Notes: generated from the sequence alone by a model not told the origin. DNA of 64,000 nt from Verrucomicrobiota bacterium (GCA_018239715.1 JAFEGW010000004.1:62001-126000); one strand, 5' to 3'. Shown: positions 9,113-18,514, numbered from the stretch's first letter. Numbers and translations are program-made.

Positions 9113-10274
9113 GGTGTCCAGCCTCCTTCACCACTAGCGTGGCAGCATCCTCTAATCTATCTGCCGTATGGATCTTCAATCCCGACTTCTCGAGCATTTT
9201 CTTCCCTTCTTCGACATTGGTCCCTTCCATCCTGACTACCAGAGGAATTTTGATCGGATGCTCTTTCAAAGCGGTTAAAATCCCTTCGGCAATCGTAGCA
9301 CAGTTCATTATCCCGCCAAAAATATTGACCAAAATCGCTTTCACACGCGGATCGGAAACCAAAATCTTAAATCCTGCTGCGATCTTGTCAGCAGTGGCAC
9401 TGCCTCCAACATCGAGAAAGTTCGCGGGTTTTCCTCCGGCGTATTTGATCAGATCCATGGTAGCCATCGCAAGGCCCGCGCCATTGACCATGCAGCCGAT
9501 GTTGCCTTCGAGGGCAATATAGGCAAGATCGTGCCGTTTGGCGGCATCTTCGTTTTTCGACTGCTGAGAGGGATCGTAGAGTCCCGCTACCTCGGGCTGG
9601 CGGAACAGGGCATTATCATCGATGCTCAGTTTGGCATCGAGGGCCCAAAGCTTTCCGTCTTTCGACTGCACGAGCGGATTAATTTCTAAAAGAGAGGCGT
9701 CTTTCTCAATGAAAAGCCTGCCGACCGCTGCAGCGATTTTCATCCCTTCTTCAAGGGTATGTTTCTCCCATCCCATGAACTTTCCCAGGCGGAGTAAATG
9801 GTACGGCTTCACGGATCCGTCCATGCCGATCGGGACAGTTAAAATTTTATCGGGATGCTTCTGGGCAATCTCTTCAATCTCCATCCCTCCCTCAGGTGAA
9901 GAAATTAAAATAGCCTCGGCTTTATTCCTGTCGACGATCGCACCTAAGTAATACTCTTTTGCAATATCGACTGGAGGTGCGATCAGCACCTTATGCGCAA
10001 TGACTCCTTCCGATCCGGTCTGATTGTTGACCATCTTCATGCCGATGAGCTGCTTTGCGACCTGAAGAATCTCTTCCGGCGTTTGGGCAAATTTGACTCC
10101 ACCGGCTTTGCCCCTTCCGCCCGCATGGACTTGGATCTTGACCACCGCCTCTGTCAGATGAAGATCTTTAATAATTTTTTCAACTTCCTGGTGTCTTCCC
10201 GCCACTCCGAAGGGAGGAACAGGGACCCCGGCAGATTTCAAAAATTCTTTTGCTTGATATTCATGAAGATTCAC
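9093..10274 (-). CDS. sucC: Succinyl-CoA synthetase beta subunit
   Basis: This 393-residue ATP-grasp subunit of standard length starts with the family's characteristic [12 protein letters not shown]. The ATP-grasp core includes EINPLVQ, and the C-terminal CoA-ligase fold includes FLDVGGSAT and [10 protein letters not shown]. It pairs with SucD. The start is GTG at 10274, preceded by a GGGCGAG-type ribosome site about 8 nt upstream. The gene is divergent from ftsY; the spacer of about 60 bp must hold both promoters. The order ftsY / sucC-sucD near htrA agrees with the chlamydial arrangement. Confidence 0.97.
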   Translation of the reverse strand: MNLHEYQAKEFLKSAGVPVPPFGVAGRHQEVEKIIKDLHLTEAVVKIQVHAGGRGKAGGVKFAQTPEEILQVAKQLIGMKMVNNQTGSEGVIAHKVLIAPPVDIAKEYYLGAIVDRNKAEAILISSPEGGMEIEEIAQKHPDKILTVPIGMDGSVKPYHLLRLGKFMGWEKHTLEEGMKIAAAVGRLFIEKDASLLEINPLVQSKDGKLWALDAKLSIDDNALFRQPEVAGLYDPSQQSKNEDAAKRHDLAYIALEGNIGCMVNGAGLAMATMDLIKYAGGKPANFLDVGGSATADKIAAGFKILVSDPRVKAILVNIFGGIMNCATIAEGILTALKEHPIKIPLVVRMEGTNVEEGKKMLEKSGLKIHTADRLEDAATLVVKEAGHRAHSHR

Positions 10275-10333
10275 AAGACTCGCCCTTTTCTTCTATATGT
10301 GATAGAATACGATTTCTTAGCAAGGATAGCTTC

Positions 10334-11245
10334 ATGCTTGGTATTTTCAAAAAAATCAAATCAGCCCTCACGAAAACACGTCACTTTCTGGGCTCTAAAA
10401 TCAAAGCTCTTTTTGGCGCGCCCTGGAATGAGGAAACTTTTGATCAGCTTGAACAAATCCTTTATCAAGCCGATATCGGGTCCCAGGTCACGCAAGAGTT
10501 TATCGACGATCTGAAAACCTTCCTGCGTAAAAATCCTGAGGCCTCTTCAGAAGAAATCGTTGCCCGTATGCGCAGCTATGCCCAAAGCCTCTTAGCTACT
10601 GCCCCAAAAACTTCCCTAAAAACAGGCCACCCCCAAGTCTACCTCATCGTCGGCATCAACGGGAGCGGCAAAACCACTTCCATTGCTAAGCTTGCAAACC
10701 TTTTAAAAACAGAAGGCAAAAAAGTCCTGCTGGCTGCCGCTGACACTTTCCGAGCCGGCGCTGTTGACCAGCTTTCCCTATGGGCCGATCGTCTTGGCAT
10801 CGATATCGTTAAAGCGCAGAGTGGAAGCGATCCCTCTAGCGTCGCCTTCGATGCCCTCACAGCTGCCAAAAACCGGAGCGTGGATGTTGTCTTAATCGAT
10901 ACAGCCGGACGTCTGCAAAATAAAACCGACTTGATGCATGAGCTCGAAAAAATCCGCCGCGTCTGCAATAAAGTTGTCCCCGACGCCCCCCATGAAATCA
11001 TCTTAGTCCTTGATGCCACTATCGGACAAAACGCTGTCGACCAAGCCCGCGTGTTCCATCAGTTCACACCCTTGACCGGGATCTTGATGGCTAAGCTCGA
11101 TGGCAGCGCCAAAGGAGGCGTGATCCTTCCGATCTATCGCGAGCTGGGCATCCCGATCCGTTGGATCGGCTTGGGAGAACAGATGGATGACCTCGCTCCT
11201 TTCAACGCAAATGAGTACGTTGCGGGATTATTTGAAGGAGGTTAA
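10334..11245 (+). CDS. ftsY: Signal recognition particle receptor FtsY
   Basis: The product is about 303 residues: a short helical N domain and the GTPase NG core. The P-loop GINGSGKTTSIAKLA is around residue 109, followed by the insertion-box sequence AAADTFRAGAVDQL, DTAGRLQNK, and KLDGSAKGG near the C-terminus. It docks ribosome-SRP complexes at the inner membrane. The acidic A domain of E. coli FtsY is absent, which is common. I place the start at the ATG at 10334 (MLGIFKKIKSAL) behind AAGGAT, rather than at an in-frame codon 84 bp upstream that overlaps the sucC start. The next gene begins 2 bp after its stop, so the two are likely co-transcribed. Confidence 0.95.
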   Translation: MLGIFKKIKSALTKTRHFLGSKIKALFGAPWNEETFDQLEQILYQADIGSQVTQEFIDDLKTFLRKNPEASSEEIVARMRSYAQSLLATAPKTSLKTGHPQVYLIVGINGSGKTTSIAKLANLLKTEGKKVLLAAADTFRAGAVDQLSLWADRLGIDIVKAQSGSDPSSVAFDALTAAKNRSVDVVLIDTAGRLQNKTDLMHELEKIRRVCNKVVPDAPHEIILVLDATIGQNAVDQARVFHQFTPLTGILMAKLDGSAKGGVILPIYRELGIPIRWIGLGEQMDDLAPFNANEYVAGLFEGG

Positions 11246-11247
11246 TC

Positions 11248-12729
11248 ATGCCCAAAATTATCCTTCTTGCTTTATGTCTATTAGCTTGTAACACCCAGCA
11301 GCCTTCAAAATCTTTTCAGCAAGCCTTCTATGACAGCCATCTACTTTTTGACATGGACACCGAAGTGAGCCGTCAGATTTGCCCTGTGAAAGGAGAAATT
11401 CCCTCTTGGCTCTCTGGGACTCTCTTAAGGAATGGACCTGCAAAATTCCAAGTCGGAGATCGAAGGGTCGATTGGTTTGATGGCTTAGCTATGCTGCATG
11501 CTTTTGAATTCAACTCTCAGCAGGTGACTTACACCAATCGCTTTTTGCGCAGTCAGCAATATTATCTTATGATGGAAGGAAAAAGCTTGGATTTTCCGGG
11601 ATTTGCCGCCGACCCTTGTCCCCAAACTTTTAAAAATCAGCTTTCCCTCTTTGTCCCGGAAGATAAAAGAGGTCTCCAAAATGCCGATGTTAGCATCCAA
11701 GAGTATGCCGATAAGATGGTCGCATTGACGGAAGTTCCACTTCCGGTGGTTTTTGACCCCCAGTCGCTGGATACCGTCGGAGTTTTACATTATCAAGATG
11801 CCCTGCATCAAGGAGAATGGGAGTCGGCCCATCCGCAGCGCGATGTGTCATCTGGAGAAACCTTCAACTATTTTGTTCGATTTGGGCAGAAAAGCTCGTA
11901 TGTCATTTGGAAGATGCAAGATGGAGCATCCACACGAAAGATCCTTGCCGAGATCCCTGTCGATCAGCCTGCCTACATGCATAGCTTTGCTTTAACCGAG
12001 CGGTATGTCGTTCTGACAGAATTTCCTTTTGTCGTTCATCCTTTGGATTTGATGCTCAAAAAGAAACCTTTCATTTTTAATTACAAATGGAAGCCTGAGC
12101 GAGGAACTCTTTTTCACGTTGTTGACCGATCGACAGGAAAAACATCGACGTTCAAAGGAGCTCCGTTCTTTGCCTTTCATCACGTCAATGCTTATGATCA
12201 AGAGGGAAAGATTTTCATAGATATTGTGACTTACTCCAACGCAGAAGTGATCGACCGAGTGACAGATCATTCCACCGACGCTAATCCTAAAGATAACACC
12301 AAGCTCGAAAGGTTTACCCTTGATTTAGCTGCGCAAACGCTCTCTCAAGAAACCCTTTTTGATCAATCTCTCGAATTGCCTCGTGTTTCAGCACTTAAGA
12401 CTGCCCACACTTACCGTTATTGTTACGCGACGGATGCTCGATTTCCTGCTTCTGCCAAAGACCTTCGATCTCTCTATAAAATGGATGTGCAAACCAAGGC
12501 TTTTAAAAGCTGGTCGGAAGAAGGGTGTTATCCTGGAGAGCCCATTTTTGTTCCAAATCCCGATAAACAAGCTGAAGATGAAGGAGTAATTCTCTCCGTG
12601 ATTTTAGATATCACTCATCACCGTTCTTTTCTTCTCATTCTCAATGCTCCAGACTTTGCGGAATTAGCCCGGGCAGAAGTGCCCCATGCGATCCCTGCAG
12701 GCCTGCACGGTTTATGGAAAAACCGTTAA
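11248..12729 (+). CDS. Carotenoid-cleavage oxygenase (RPE65/BCO family), predicted lipoprotein
   Basis: This is a 493-residue protein. The N-terminus MPKIILLALCLLACN looks like a lipoprotein signal with lipobox LLAC (Cys14). The body matches the carotenoid oxygenase family: SGTLLRNGPAKFQVG and DWFDGLAMLHAFEF near residues 56-88 are hallmarks. All four expected Fe(II)-binding histidines appear in the right contexts: His195 in SAHPQRD, His245 in YMHSFALTERYVV, His311 or His312 in FHHVNAYDQ, and His487 in GLHGLW. Known members cleave double bonds of carotenoids, retinoids or stilbenes with O2. The substrate is unknown. It begins 2 bp after ftsY behind GAAGGAGG and shares its transcript. Its presence and envelope location in a chlamydial genome are unusual. 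Confidence 0.88.
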   Translation: MPKIILLALCLLACNTQQPSKSFQQAFYDSHLLFDMDTEVSRQICPVKGEIPSWLSGTLLRNGPAKFQVGDRRVDWFDGLAMLHAFEFNSQQVTYTNRFLRSQQYYLMMEGKSLDFPGFAADPCPQTFKNQLSLFVPEDKRGLQNADVSIQEYADKMVALTEVPLPVVFDPQSLDTVGVLHYQDALHQGEWESAHPQRDVSSGETFNYFVRFGQKSSYVIWKMQDGASTRKILAEIPVDQPAYMHSFALTERYVVLTEFPFVVHPLDLMLKKKPFIFNYKWKPERGTLFHVVDRSTGKTSTFKGAPFFAFHHVNAYDQEGKIFIDIVTYSNAEVIDRVTDHSTDANPKDNTKLERFTLDLAAQTLSQETLFDQSLELPRVSALKTAHTYRYCYATDARFPASAKDLRSLYKMDVQTKAFKSWSEEGCYPGEPIFVPNPDKQAEDEGVILSVILDITHHRSFLLILNAPDFAELARAEVPHAIPAGLHGLWKNR

Positions 12730-12864
12730 GTCGCCAAAAGGGTTTGTCTAATTTTACAAAAAATCGTACGACTTTTTGGCATCCGCTACCGAAATCAAAC
12801 GTCGAATAGAAAATAAATCTCAAAAAAACTATTATTTTGCATCGAAAATCCCTTGAGATAAGCC

Positions 12865-14151
12865 ATGCAACCCCTTTATCGCAGCACGGAATTTAATATG
12901 AAGCCCCTTGTGGCCGCACCTCCGCGGAAAGGATATAGCTCTCTCATGGTCCTTTTAGCACTAGGAGCGCTGGCATGGCTCGTTTACTATTTATACAAAA
13001 AATCTCTCATTCTCAGTGAAAGAGCACAAGCCATCCGTGACAGTCTTAAACACTGCCCTCCTTACCTTCTGCCTGATGATCTCGATAAGGCCGCTCGAGT
13101 TGTAGAGTCTCTGGAAAATCAAGCCCAGAGCATCAGAAACTCTTTACGCATCACAGCTGACAAAACCGTCCGATTTCAAATCAAACTCTTCTCCTATTTT
13201 GATCTTCTATCCCCCATCAAAAAAAAGCTCATTATCGAATTAGGTCCCCAGCGGACCTGGCGTGTGCAATGCATCATCAGCAAGCTAGGGCGAGGGAGTT
13301 ATGGAAAAGTCGTCCAGCTCTTCGATCTTCACACGGGACAGCAAACAGCCTTTAAAATTGCAACTCCCGCAAAGCTCAATAAAAATAATCCCCAGGAGTG
13401 GACTCAAGCAAATCAAGATTTAAATAAAGAACATATCAATTTGATGACGGTTCATCGAGAAAGTCGCATTCCGCCTCCTGGTATTCAAGATAAACCGCTT
13501 TCCATGATCATCATCCTGATTAAGGTCACAAGCTCACTAGAGAACGCAAGGCTCGCTTATGAAGGAACTGTTTATAACGGCAGCTTAGATAAACTCGTTT
13601 TTCGAAGGCATCTTTCGTTCAAAGCACGGCTCCATATCGCTCTTCAGATGCTGCGAGGATTGGAGATCCTGCACGCTAAAAAATTCATTCATCATGATCT
13701 CAAACTTCAGAACATTCTTTTTCGCCAGTCTCCCACAGCTCTACAGGTCCATGTGAGTGACCTAGGAGGAGTAACACACGAGGATCAATTATCCCAAGTG
13801 ATAGATAGCGGAATGGCCCATACACCAGCTTTTACGAATACTTTTAGAATCTCACTCGCCAGTATGATGCCCACGGATAGCACTCAAAAATACTGTGTTC
13901 AAAAAGCTGAGGAATGTTCCGTCGGGTTAACTCTCTGTTCCATTTTGACGGGGATCGAAGTGACAAAAGTAGATTATGATGCAAAACATGAATCTATATG
14001 GTCCACAGTCCGAGATCGAAAAAAATACGAACCCTTAATTTCCAAAATCGATAACTACATCCGAAGAAACATTGTCATTAGTTTTTTGAACGCGAATATC
14101 CACGAGCTTAAAGAAATGGTAGAGAAGTTTCATCAAGAATGCACCGTCTAG
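12865..14151 (+). CDS. Membrane-anchored eukaryote-like Ser/Thr protein kinase
   Basis: This 428-residue protein has one membrane helix (about residues 27-44), a helical linker, and a protein kinase domain from about 136. Visible motifs: glycine loop GRGSYGKVV (142-150), ATP-binding Lys164 in TAFKIA, catalytic loop IHHDLKLQNIL with Asp278 and Asn283, and metal-binding DLG (299-301) in place of DFG. Part of the C-lobe looks shortened. With all catalytic residues present it is probably active. An ATG at 12898 is an alternative start. The orientation of the kinase domain (cytoplasm or outside) is not decided by the sequence; positives after the helix (YKK) favour the cytoplasmic side. It stands alone between the oxygenase gene and a different unit. 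Substrates are unknown. Confidence 0.83.
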   Translation: MQPLYRSTEFNMKPLVAAPPRKGYSSLMVLLALGALAWLVYYLYKKSLILSERAQAIRDSLKHCPPYLLPDDLDKAARVVESLENQAQSIRNSLRITADKTVRFQIKLFSYFDLLSPIKKKLIIELGPQRTWRVQCIISKLGRGSYGKVVQLFDLHTGQQTAFKIATPAKLNKNNPQEWTQANQDLNKEHINLMTVHRESRIPPPGIQDKPLSMIIILIKVTSSLENARLAYEGTVYNGSLDKLVFRRHLSFKARLHIALQMLRGLEILHAKKFIHHDLKLQNILFRQSPTALQVHVSDLGGVTHEDQLSQVIDSGMAHTPAFTNTFRISLASMMPTDSTQKYCVQKAEECSVGLTLCSILTGIEVTKVDYDAKHESIWSTVRDRKKYEPLISKIDNYIRRNIVISFLNANIHELKEMVEKFHQECTV

Positions 14152-14255
14152 ATTTCCTGGTGTTAACATTTAATCAAGCTAAAAAACATTCTATTTCAGA
14201 AAAACAAACGACAAAATCTTGTCCATAATTCCGCAAAGTTATATTTTCAGTTTTT

Positions 14256-14741
14256 ATGATTGGACAACAATTGTTTTTTCATTCGCCTTTCTCCGCAATC
14301 ACAGTCGTTAAAGGCGAAGGACCCGCGCTCCTTCTGCAATTTATTTTACGCGAAATCCTCCGCTCCGAAGACCACTTAAGCGAGGGCTGGACTCCCCAGA
14401 TGGCCCCTTTTGATTGGGCTTGGAAGCAAGGATCTCTGCATAAAGTCCAAGAGTACGCTAAGTTGCTTCCGGTTGCCTTCCCCAAGCTTGCCACCAAAGC
14501 AGCAAAATTTTCAAAAAAACTTCAAGCTCCTTGCCAAGAGCTTTTGCTTCTCTTAGAGCCTTTTATCCTCACGTGTCGAAAAAGTGAAAATTTACTTTAC
14601 TTTTTGCTGAGGCATCAAAAGTCTCCCTCGATTAAATTGATCCTGGATAAAATTTGCCCAGAAGGCCTCGATAAGCTTAAGATGGATATTGTCCTTCAAT
14701 ACCAAAAACGGGGCTTTTATCCTTCCAAATGGATAAGTTAA
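14256..14741 (+). CDS. Conserved-looking hypothetical upstream of priA
   Basis: The product is a 161-residue soluble protein that I do not recognise. It is helical and rich in Leu and Lys, without signal peptide or membrane segment. It overlaps the next gene by 13 bases, and that gene overlaps priA, so all three form one translationally coupled unit and may act in DNA replication or repair; this is inference from position. There is no Shine-Dalgarno sequence; a TATATT box (14240-14245) ends 10 nt before the ATG, with a weak TTGTCC 15 bp further up, so the mRNA may have almost no leader. Confidence 0.7.
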   Translation: MIGQQLFFHSPFSAITVVKGEGPALLLQFILREILRSEDHLSEGWTPQMAPFDWAWKQGSLHKVQEYAKLLPVAFPKLATKAAKFSKKLQAPCQELLLLLEPFILTCRKSENLLYFLLRHQKSPSIKLILDKICPEGLDKLKMDIVLQYQKRGFYPSKWIS

Positions 14742-15370
14742 TCAAAGATACCATCTCACTGCTCAAAGAAGAGGCTTCCCAGGGGAGCTCTATTCTCGCA
14801 ACCCCTGAAGAAATGGCTTATTTTTCTCCGCAGAAAAAACAAAACCCTGCTGCTACTAAAGACAAAAAAGCTCTAGAAATCGATGCCGAGATGAAACAGA
14901 TGGTCGCCAAGATCCTTCCTGAGACCTCTATCGTTGGAGCCATTCCAGATGATGCCCATGCCAAAAAAATGTCCCAGCTCTACAAAGAGCAACATCTGAC
15001 AGCCCAAGTCTTGGTGCTTTCGTTGGGAGAAGCAGGCCCCGGTCTTCAATTCTTGCAAAATGTCACGAAGGCCATAGATTCAATGCTTGCTCCTGCAAAA
15101 TTGATTGAAATGAGAAAGATCGAACGAGAAAATTCTTGGGATATCACCTTGAACTCCCCGACACTCAAGCTCATTGTCGCCCCTCCTTTTGAGACCTGGA
15201 AGAGTATTTCCTTAGCCCGCTTTTACCGGGCAAACCCCTCTTCAAAAAGCCATTTCCTCCGAGAAACCCCCGTGGCTTTTATGCAACCCTCTGCCGCCTA
15301 TCTGAAAAACCCCGATCTCAAACGTGAATTATGGAAGATGCTCTCTACGCTGCTGTCTACGTCGACGTAG
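14729..15370 (+). CDS. Hypothetical protein coupled to priA
   Basis: This is a 213-residue protein of unknown function. A helical N-terminal third (MDKLIKDTISLLKEEA) and a lysine-rich linker precede an alpha/beta-looking region (AQVLVLSLGEAGPGLQFL, LKLIVAPPFETWKS). No catalytic motif, signal or membrane segment is visible. It overlaps the upstream hypothetical by 13 bases and priA by 40 bases, a tight arrangement that implies co-translation. Co-occurrence with PriA suggests a role in replication restart or a linked process, but the sequence gives no direct proof. Confidence 0.7.
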   Translation: MDKLIKDTISLLKEEASQGSSILATPEEMAYFSPQKKQNPAATKDKKALEIDAEMKQMVAKILPETSIVGAIPDDAHAKKMSQLYKEQHLTAQVLVLSLGEAGPGLQFLQNVTKAIDSMLAPAKLIEMRKIERENSWDITLNSPTLKLIVAPPFETWKSISLARFYRANPSSKSHFLRETPVAFMQPSAAYLKNPDLKRELWKMLSTLLSTST

Positions 15371-17538
15371 CGCTGGACAAACCCCTCGATTACGCCATTC
15401 CCGCCCATCTGAACCAGCAGATCAAGCCGGGAACCCGCGTCAAAGTCCTGCTCCAAAAACGGAGCTGCACCGGCACTGTTTTGCATTTAAAAAACGAGAC
15501 TTCCTCTAAAAAAATCGAGCCGATCCAAGATCTCTTTCCCGAGGCTATTCCTGCAGATCTCTTGCAGCTCGGGCTGTGGCTTGCAAGGTATTATTGCGCC
15601 CCGTTCTTTAAAGTGATCAAGCTCCTCCTTCCTCCTCCCATCCGCAAAGGGATGGAAGAGAAACGGCAACTCCTTGTCAAATCTCTCCTTTCCCGCCCTC
15701 AGCTGGCTGAGGTTTGCACCCAGCACCGCGGGGCGCAGGCAAAAATCTTAGAGGTCCTTTTGCAGCATCCTCAAGGGATCCTTCTCACTGAGCTGATGGA
15801 AAAGGCCGCCACTTCCCGCAGCCCTGTGACCACCCTTGCCAAAGCGGAGATTCTGTCCCTCGCTCCCATTGCGATCGACCGGTCGGTTTTGGCCGATCAC
15901 GATTTTTTTCCTACTAAGCATAAAACTCTCAATGGCGAGCAAAAGTCGGCTTTAGAAAAAATCTTAAAAAGTATTGAGAGCTCGATATTTGAAACCCATC
16001 TTCTGTATGGTGTTACCGGAAGCGGCAAAACAGAAGTCTACCTCCAAGCCATTGATGCAGCTCTCGCGCTCGGTAAATCAGCCCTCTTTCTCGTGCCGGA
16101 AATTGCGCTCACTTCCCAGACCGTCGAACGGCTCCGGAGCCGCTTCCAAGAAAGAGTGGCCATCCTCCATCATCGCCTCAGCGATGGAGAGCGGCGCGAC
16201 ACGTGGCAAAAAATCCGTGAGGGAACTTTATCGCTTGTCGTCGGCCCCCGCTCAGCCCTTTTCAGCCCTGTTAAAAACCTCGGCCTGATCATTGTCGATG
16301 AAGAGCACGACGGCGCCTATAAACAGACCGATGACACACCTTGCTACCATGCCCGCGATGTCGCCGTCATGCGCGGGAAGTTTTCTGAAGCGGTGGTGAT
16401 CCTTGGAAGCGCGACCCCCAGCATTGAAAGTTATTCCAATGCTCTCTCCGGCAAATACACTTTGAGCCAGCTGACGATCCGCGCTGATAGCGCCCATCTC
16501 CCGACCGTCCGTTTGATTGATATGCGAAGGGAATTTGACAAAGCAAAAGGGTTTACCCTTTTTTCCGACCCGCTTCTTGAAGCGTTGAAACAACGCATGG
16601 AGATCGGCGAACAATCGCTTCTTTTTCTCAACAGGCGAGGATTTCATACATCGGCTGTCTGCAGCGCTTGCGCCCATGCCATGAACTGCCCTCATTGCTC
16701 GCTTAGCTTGACCTTTCATAAAGGGCAGAATATCCTCTCGTGCCATCTGTGCAACTATGAACTTTCTCCTCCACCTTCTGAGTGCCCCGCTTGCCAAGCC
16801 TCGGATTGTTTCAAGTTCAAAGGGGCCGGCACGGAACAAGTGGAACGGGCCCTTCATGCGATCTTTCCTGAGATCCGCACCATCCGTCTGGATGCCGATA
16901 CGACACGTCATAAGGGGAGCCATGATAAACTATTCAAGCAATTCCGCGCGGGAAAAGCCGATGTTCTCATCGGCACGCAAATGATTGCCAAAGGGCTTCA
17001 CTTTCCTTCCGTGACCTTAGTGGGCGTCCTCAACGCCGATGCTGCTCTCCATATTCCCGACTTCCGCGCTGCCGAGCAAGTGTTTCAACTGATCACCCAA
17101 GTCTCCGGCCGCTCCGGCCGCAGCAGCCTCAAAGGCGAAGTGCTCCTGCAAACCCAGCTTCCGGAGCACCCGACGATCCAACATGCCGCCCGCCTCGACT
17201 ATCCGGCTTTTTTTCAAGAGGAGATCGCCAGCCGCCAAATGTTCAACTTCCCTCCTCACTGCCATTTGGTGAAGATCACTTTTACAGGAAAAGATTCTTC
17301 AATAACGCTTCAGCATGCCCAGCAAGTCCGCGCTCGGCTGATTTCTCAGCTTCCTCCCACCTATGAACTCCATCCCGTGATCCCCTGCGGCTATGCCAAA
17401 ATCAAAGACCATTTCCGTTTCCAATGCCTCATCAAAGGCGAGTTTACTCGTCCTATTACAGAAATCTTAAAAACCTTTCCTAAGCATCCTAAAGTCCACA
17501 TGCTCGTCGATGTCGATCCTCTCTCGACATTTTTTTAG
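15331..17538 (+). CDS. priA: Primosomal replication restart helicase PriA
   Basis: This 735-residue protein is of standard PriA size. The N-terminal DNA-binding region is followed by the superfamily 2 helicase: Walker A GVTGSGKTEVYL (227 onward), DEEH box (323-326), SATPS, and late motifs including GTQMIAKGLHFP. The zinc-binding insertion shows the expected cysteine pairs in CSACAHAMNCPHC and CHLCNYELSPPPSECPAC. It reloads the replisome at stalled forks. The ATG lies inside the previous gene (40-base overlap). No anomalies seen. Confidence 0.97.
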   Translation: MEDALYAAVYVDVALDKPLDYAIPAHLNQQIKPGTRVKVLLQKRSCTGTVLHLKNETSSKKIEPIQDLFPEAIPADLLQLGLWLARYYCAPFFKVIKLLLPPPIRKGMEEKRQLLVKSLLSRPQLAEVCTQHRGAQAKILEVLLQHPQGILLTELMEKAATSRSPVTTLAKAEILSLAPIAIDRSVLADHDFFPTKHKTLNGEQKSALEKILKSIESSIFETHLLYGVTGSGKTEVYLQAIDAALALGKSALFLVPEIALTSQTVERLRSRFQERVAILHHRLSDGERRDTWQKIREGTLSLVVGPRSALFSPVKNLGLIIVDEEHDGAYKQTDDTPCYHARDVAVMRGKFSEAVVILGSATPSIESYSNALSGKYTLSQLTIRADSAHLPTVRLIDMRREFDKAKGFTLFSDPLLEALKQRMEIGEQSLLFLNRRGFHTSAVCSACAHAMNCPHCSLSLTFHKGQNILSCHLCNYELSPPPSECPACQASDCFKFKGAGTEQVERALHAIFPEIRTIRLDADTTRHKGSHDKLFKQFRAGKADVLIGTQMIAKGLHFPSVTLVGVLNADAALHIPDFRAAEQVFQLITQVSGRSGRSSLKGEVLLQTQLPEHPTIQHAARLDYPAFFQEEIASRQMFNFPPHCHLVKITFTGKDSSITLQHAQQVRARLISQLPPTYELHPVIPCGYAKIKDHFRFQCLIKGEFTRPITEILKTFPKHPKVHMLVDVDPLSTFF

Positions 17539-17560
17539 CACACTGCAAACTTCATTCTTA

Positions 17561-18514
17561 TTAAGCAGGCTGAGTAGAGTCAGGTTCTTTTTTTTCTGCT
17601 TTTGGTTTTTTACTTTCATTATCTGCGCCCGATTCAGATATTCGAGCCCGCTTTTTTCCCATCATAGTATCTACTAATTGCTCACCAATATCTTTAGCAT
17701 CGCTAAATACTGCACTCGTTGTTTCACCGGGAGATGTTTGATGAAGAAGTTTTGTAAGAGTTTCTTCTTCTTTTCTGATTTCTGCTAATACTTTCTTAGC
17801 TACTTGGGATATTTTTTTACATTTTGCCACCTTGACTGAAGTAGTATCCACCAAATCTACAAGTTCCAAAACGAAATTCCCTAAATCAGCCGCCTTTTCA
17901 CTTCGCAACTTTTCTGCAAAGGTAATAGAAGTTTTTCGCCATTCCCCGTCCGTAATTTGCTTATTTTCTTCAATCTCAAAACTATCCCGACCAATAATCG
18001 TAAAAATATCGGCAGGTTGATAATTTTCTAGCAGCTTTTGCTGATTTTTGACTGTCTCTTGGGTAGAGGCACTAAAAGCAGTTACTGCAGCTAGAACTGC
18101 TCCTACAGGAATTGCAACAATAGGTGCAACAACCACTGCACCCGCAACAGCAGCAGTCCCTACTGCACCTACACCAGCCCCAATACAATATTTAACACCT
18201 CCAGCGATCCCTTTTGCGTAGCTAAATGACGATTTTCTAAACGCTACTACCTGACGATGTTCGAGAATTCTCCGATAAATTTCATTTAGTTCATCTTCGT
18301 CTTTGCTAATATCAGCTTTTAGAACCTTTAACTCATCATTGAAAGCTGCTGTTTTTTCTTGGAGTTTGCTTAATTCGAAATGTTTGGCAGACAAACCCTT
18401 TAGCTTTAATTTGGTCTCCACTTCCTTAAATCTCTGGGTTGGAACTTCAGCTAAAGTCTCTATATGCATGGTAAACCGATTGAAATGTTTGAGTACACTT
18501 ACACCTGTTGCCAT
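17561..18514 (-). CDS. Inc-like membrane protein with coiled coil and basic tail
   Basis: This is a 317-residue protein. Residues of about 30-85 are heptad-rich and likely coiled coil. Residues of about 105-150 form a long Gly/Ala/Val hydrophobic block with a break in the middle (CIGAGVGAVGTAAVAGA, then VVVAPIVAIPVGAVLAAVTA), the bilobed pattern typical of chlamydial inclusion membrane (Inc) proteins. A second helical region and a Lys/Glu-rich tail (KKPKAEKKEPDS) follow. A basic KKRAR motif lies near residue 285. A strong AGGAGG precedes the ATG. Inc proteins are type III secreted and display both termini to the host; that is inference here, as other hairpin membrane proteins could look similar. 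It converges on priA. Confidence 0.7.
   Translation of the reverse strand: MATGVSVLKHFNRFTMHIETLAEVPTQRFKEVETKLKLKGLSAKHFELSKLQEKTAAFNDELKVLKADISKDEDELNEIYRRILEHRQVVAFRKSSFSYAKGIAGGVKYCIGAGVGAVGTAAVAGAVVVAPIVAIPVGAVLAAVTAFSASTQETVKNQQKLLENYQPADIFTIIGRDSFEIEENKQITDGEWRKTSITFAEKLRSEKAADLGNFVLELVDLVDTTSVKVAKCKKISQVAKKVLAEIRKEEETLTKLLHQTSPGETTSAVFSDAKDIGEQLVDTMMGKKRARISESGADNESKKPKAEKKEPDSTQPA

Noticed and set aside
12733-12780. Possible terminator after the carotenoid oxygenase
   Set aside because: GCCAAAAG and CTTTTTGGC can pair but are far apart with a long AT-rich loop; too weak to annotate.
16252-16923. 223-residue open frame antisense to priA
   Set aside because: It lies wholly inside the helicase gene, has no ribosome site or recognisable domain, and its composition mirrors the priA codons.
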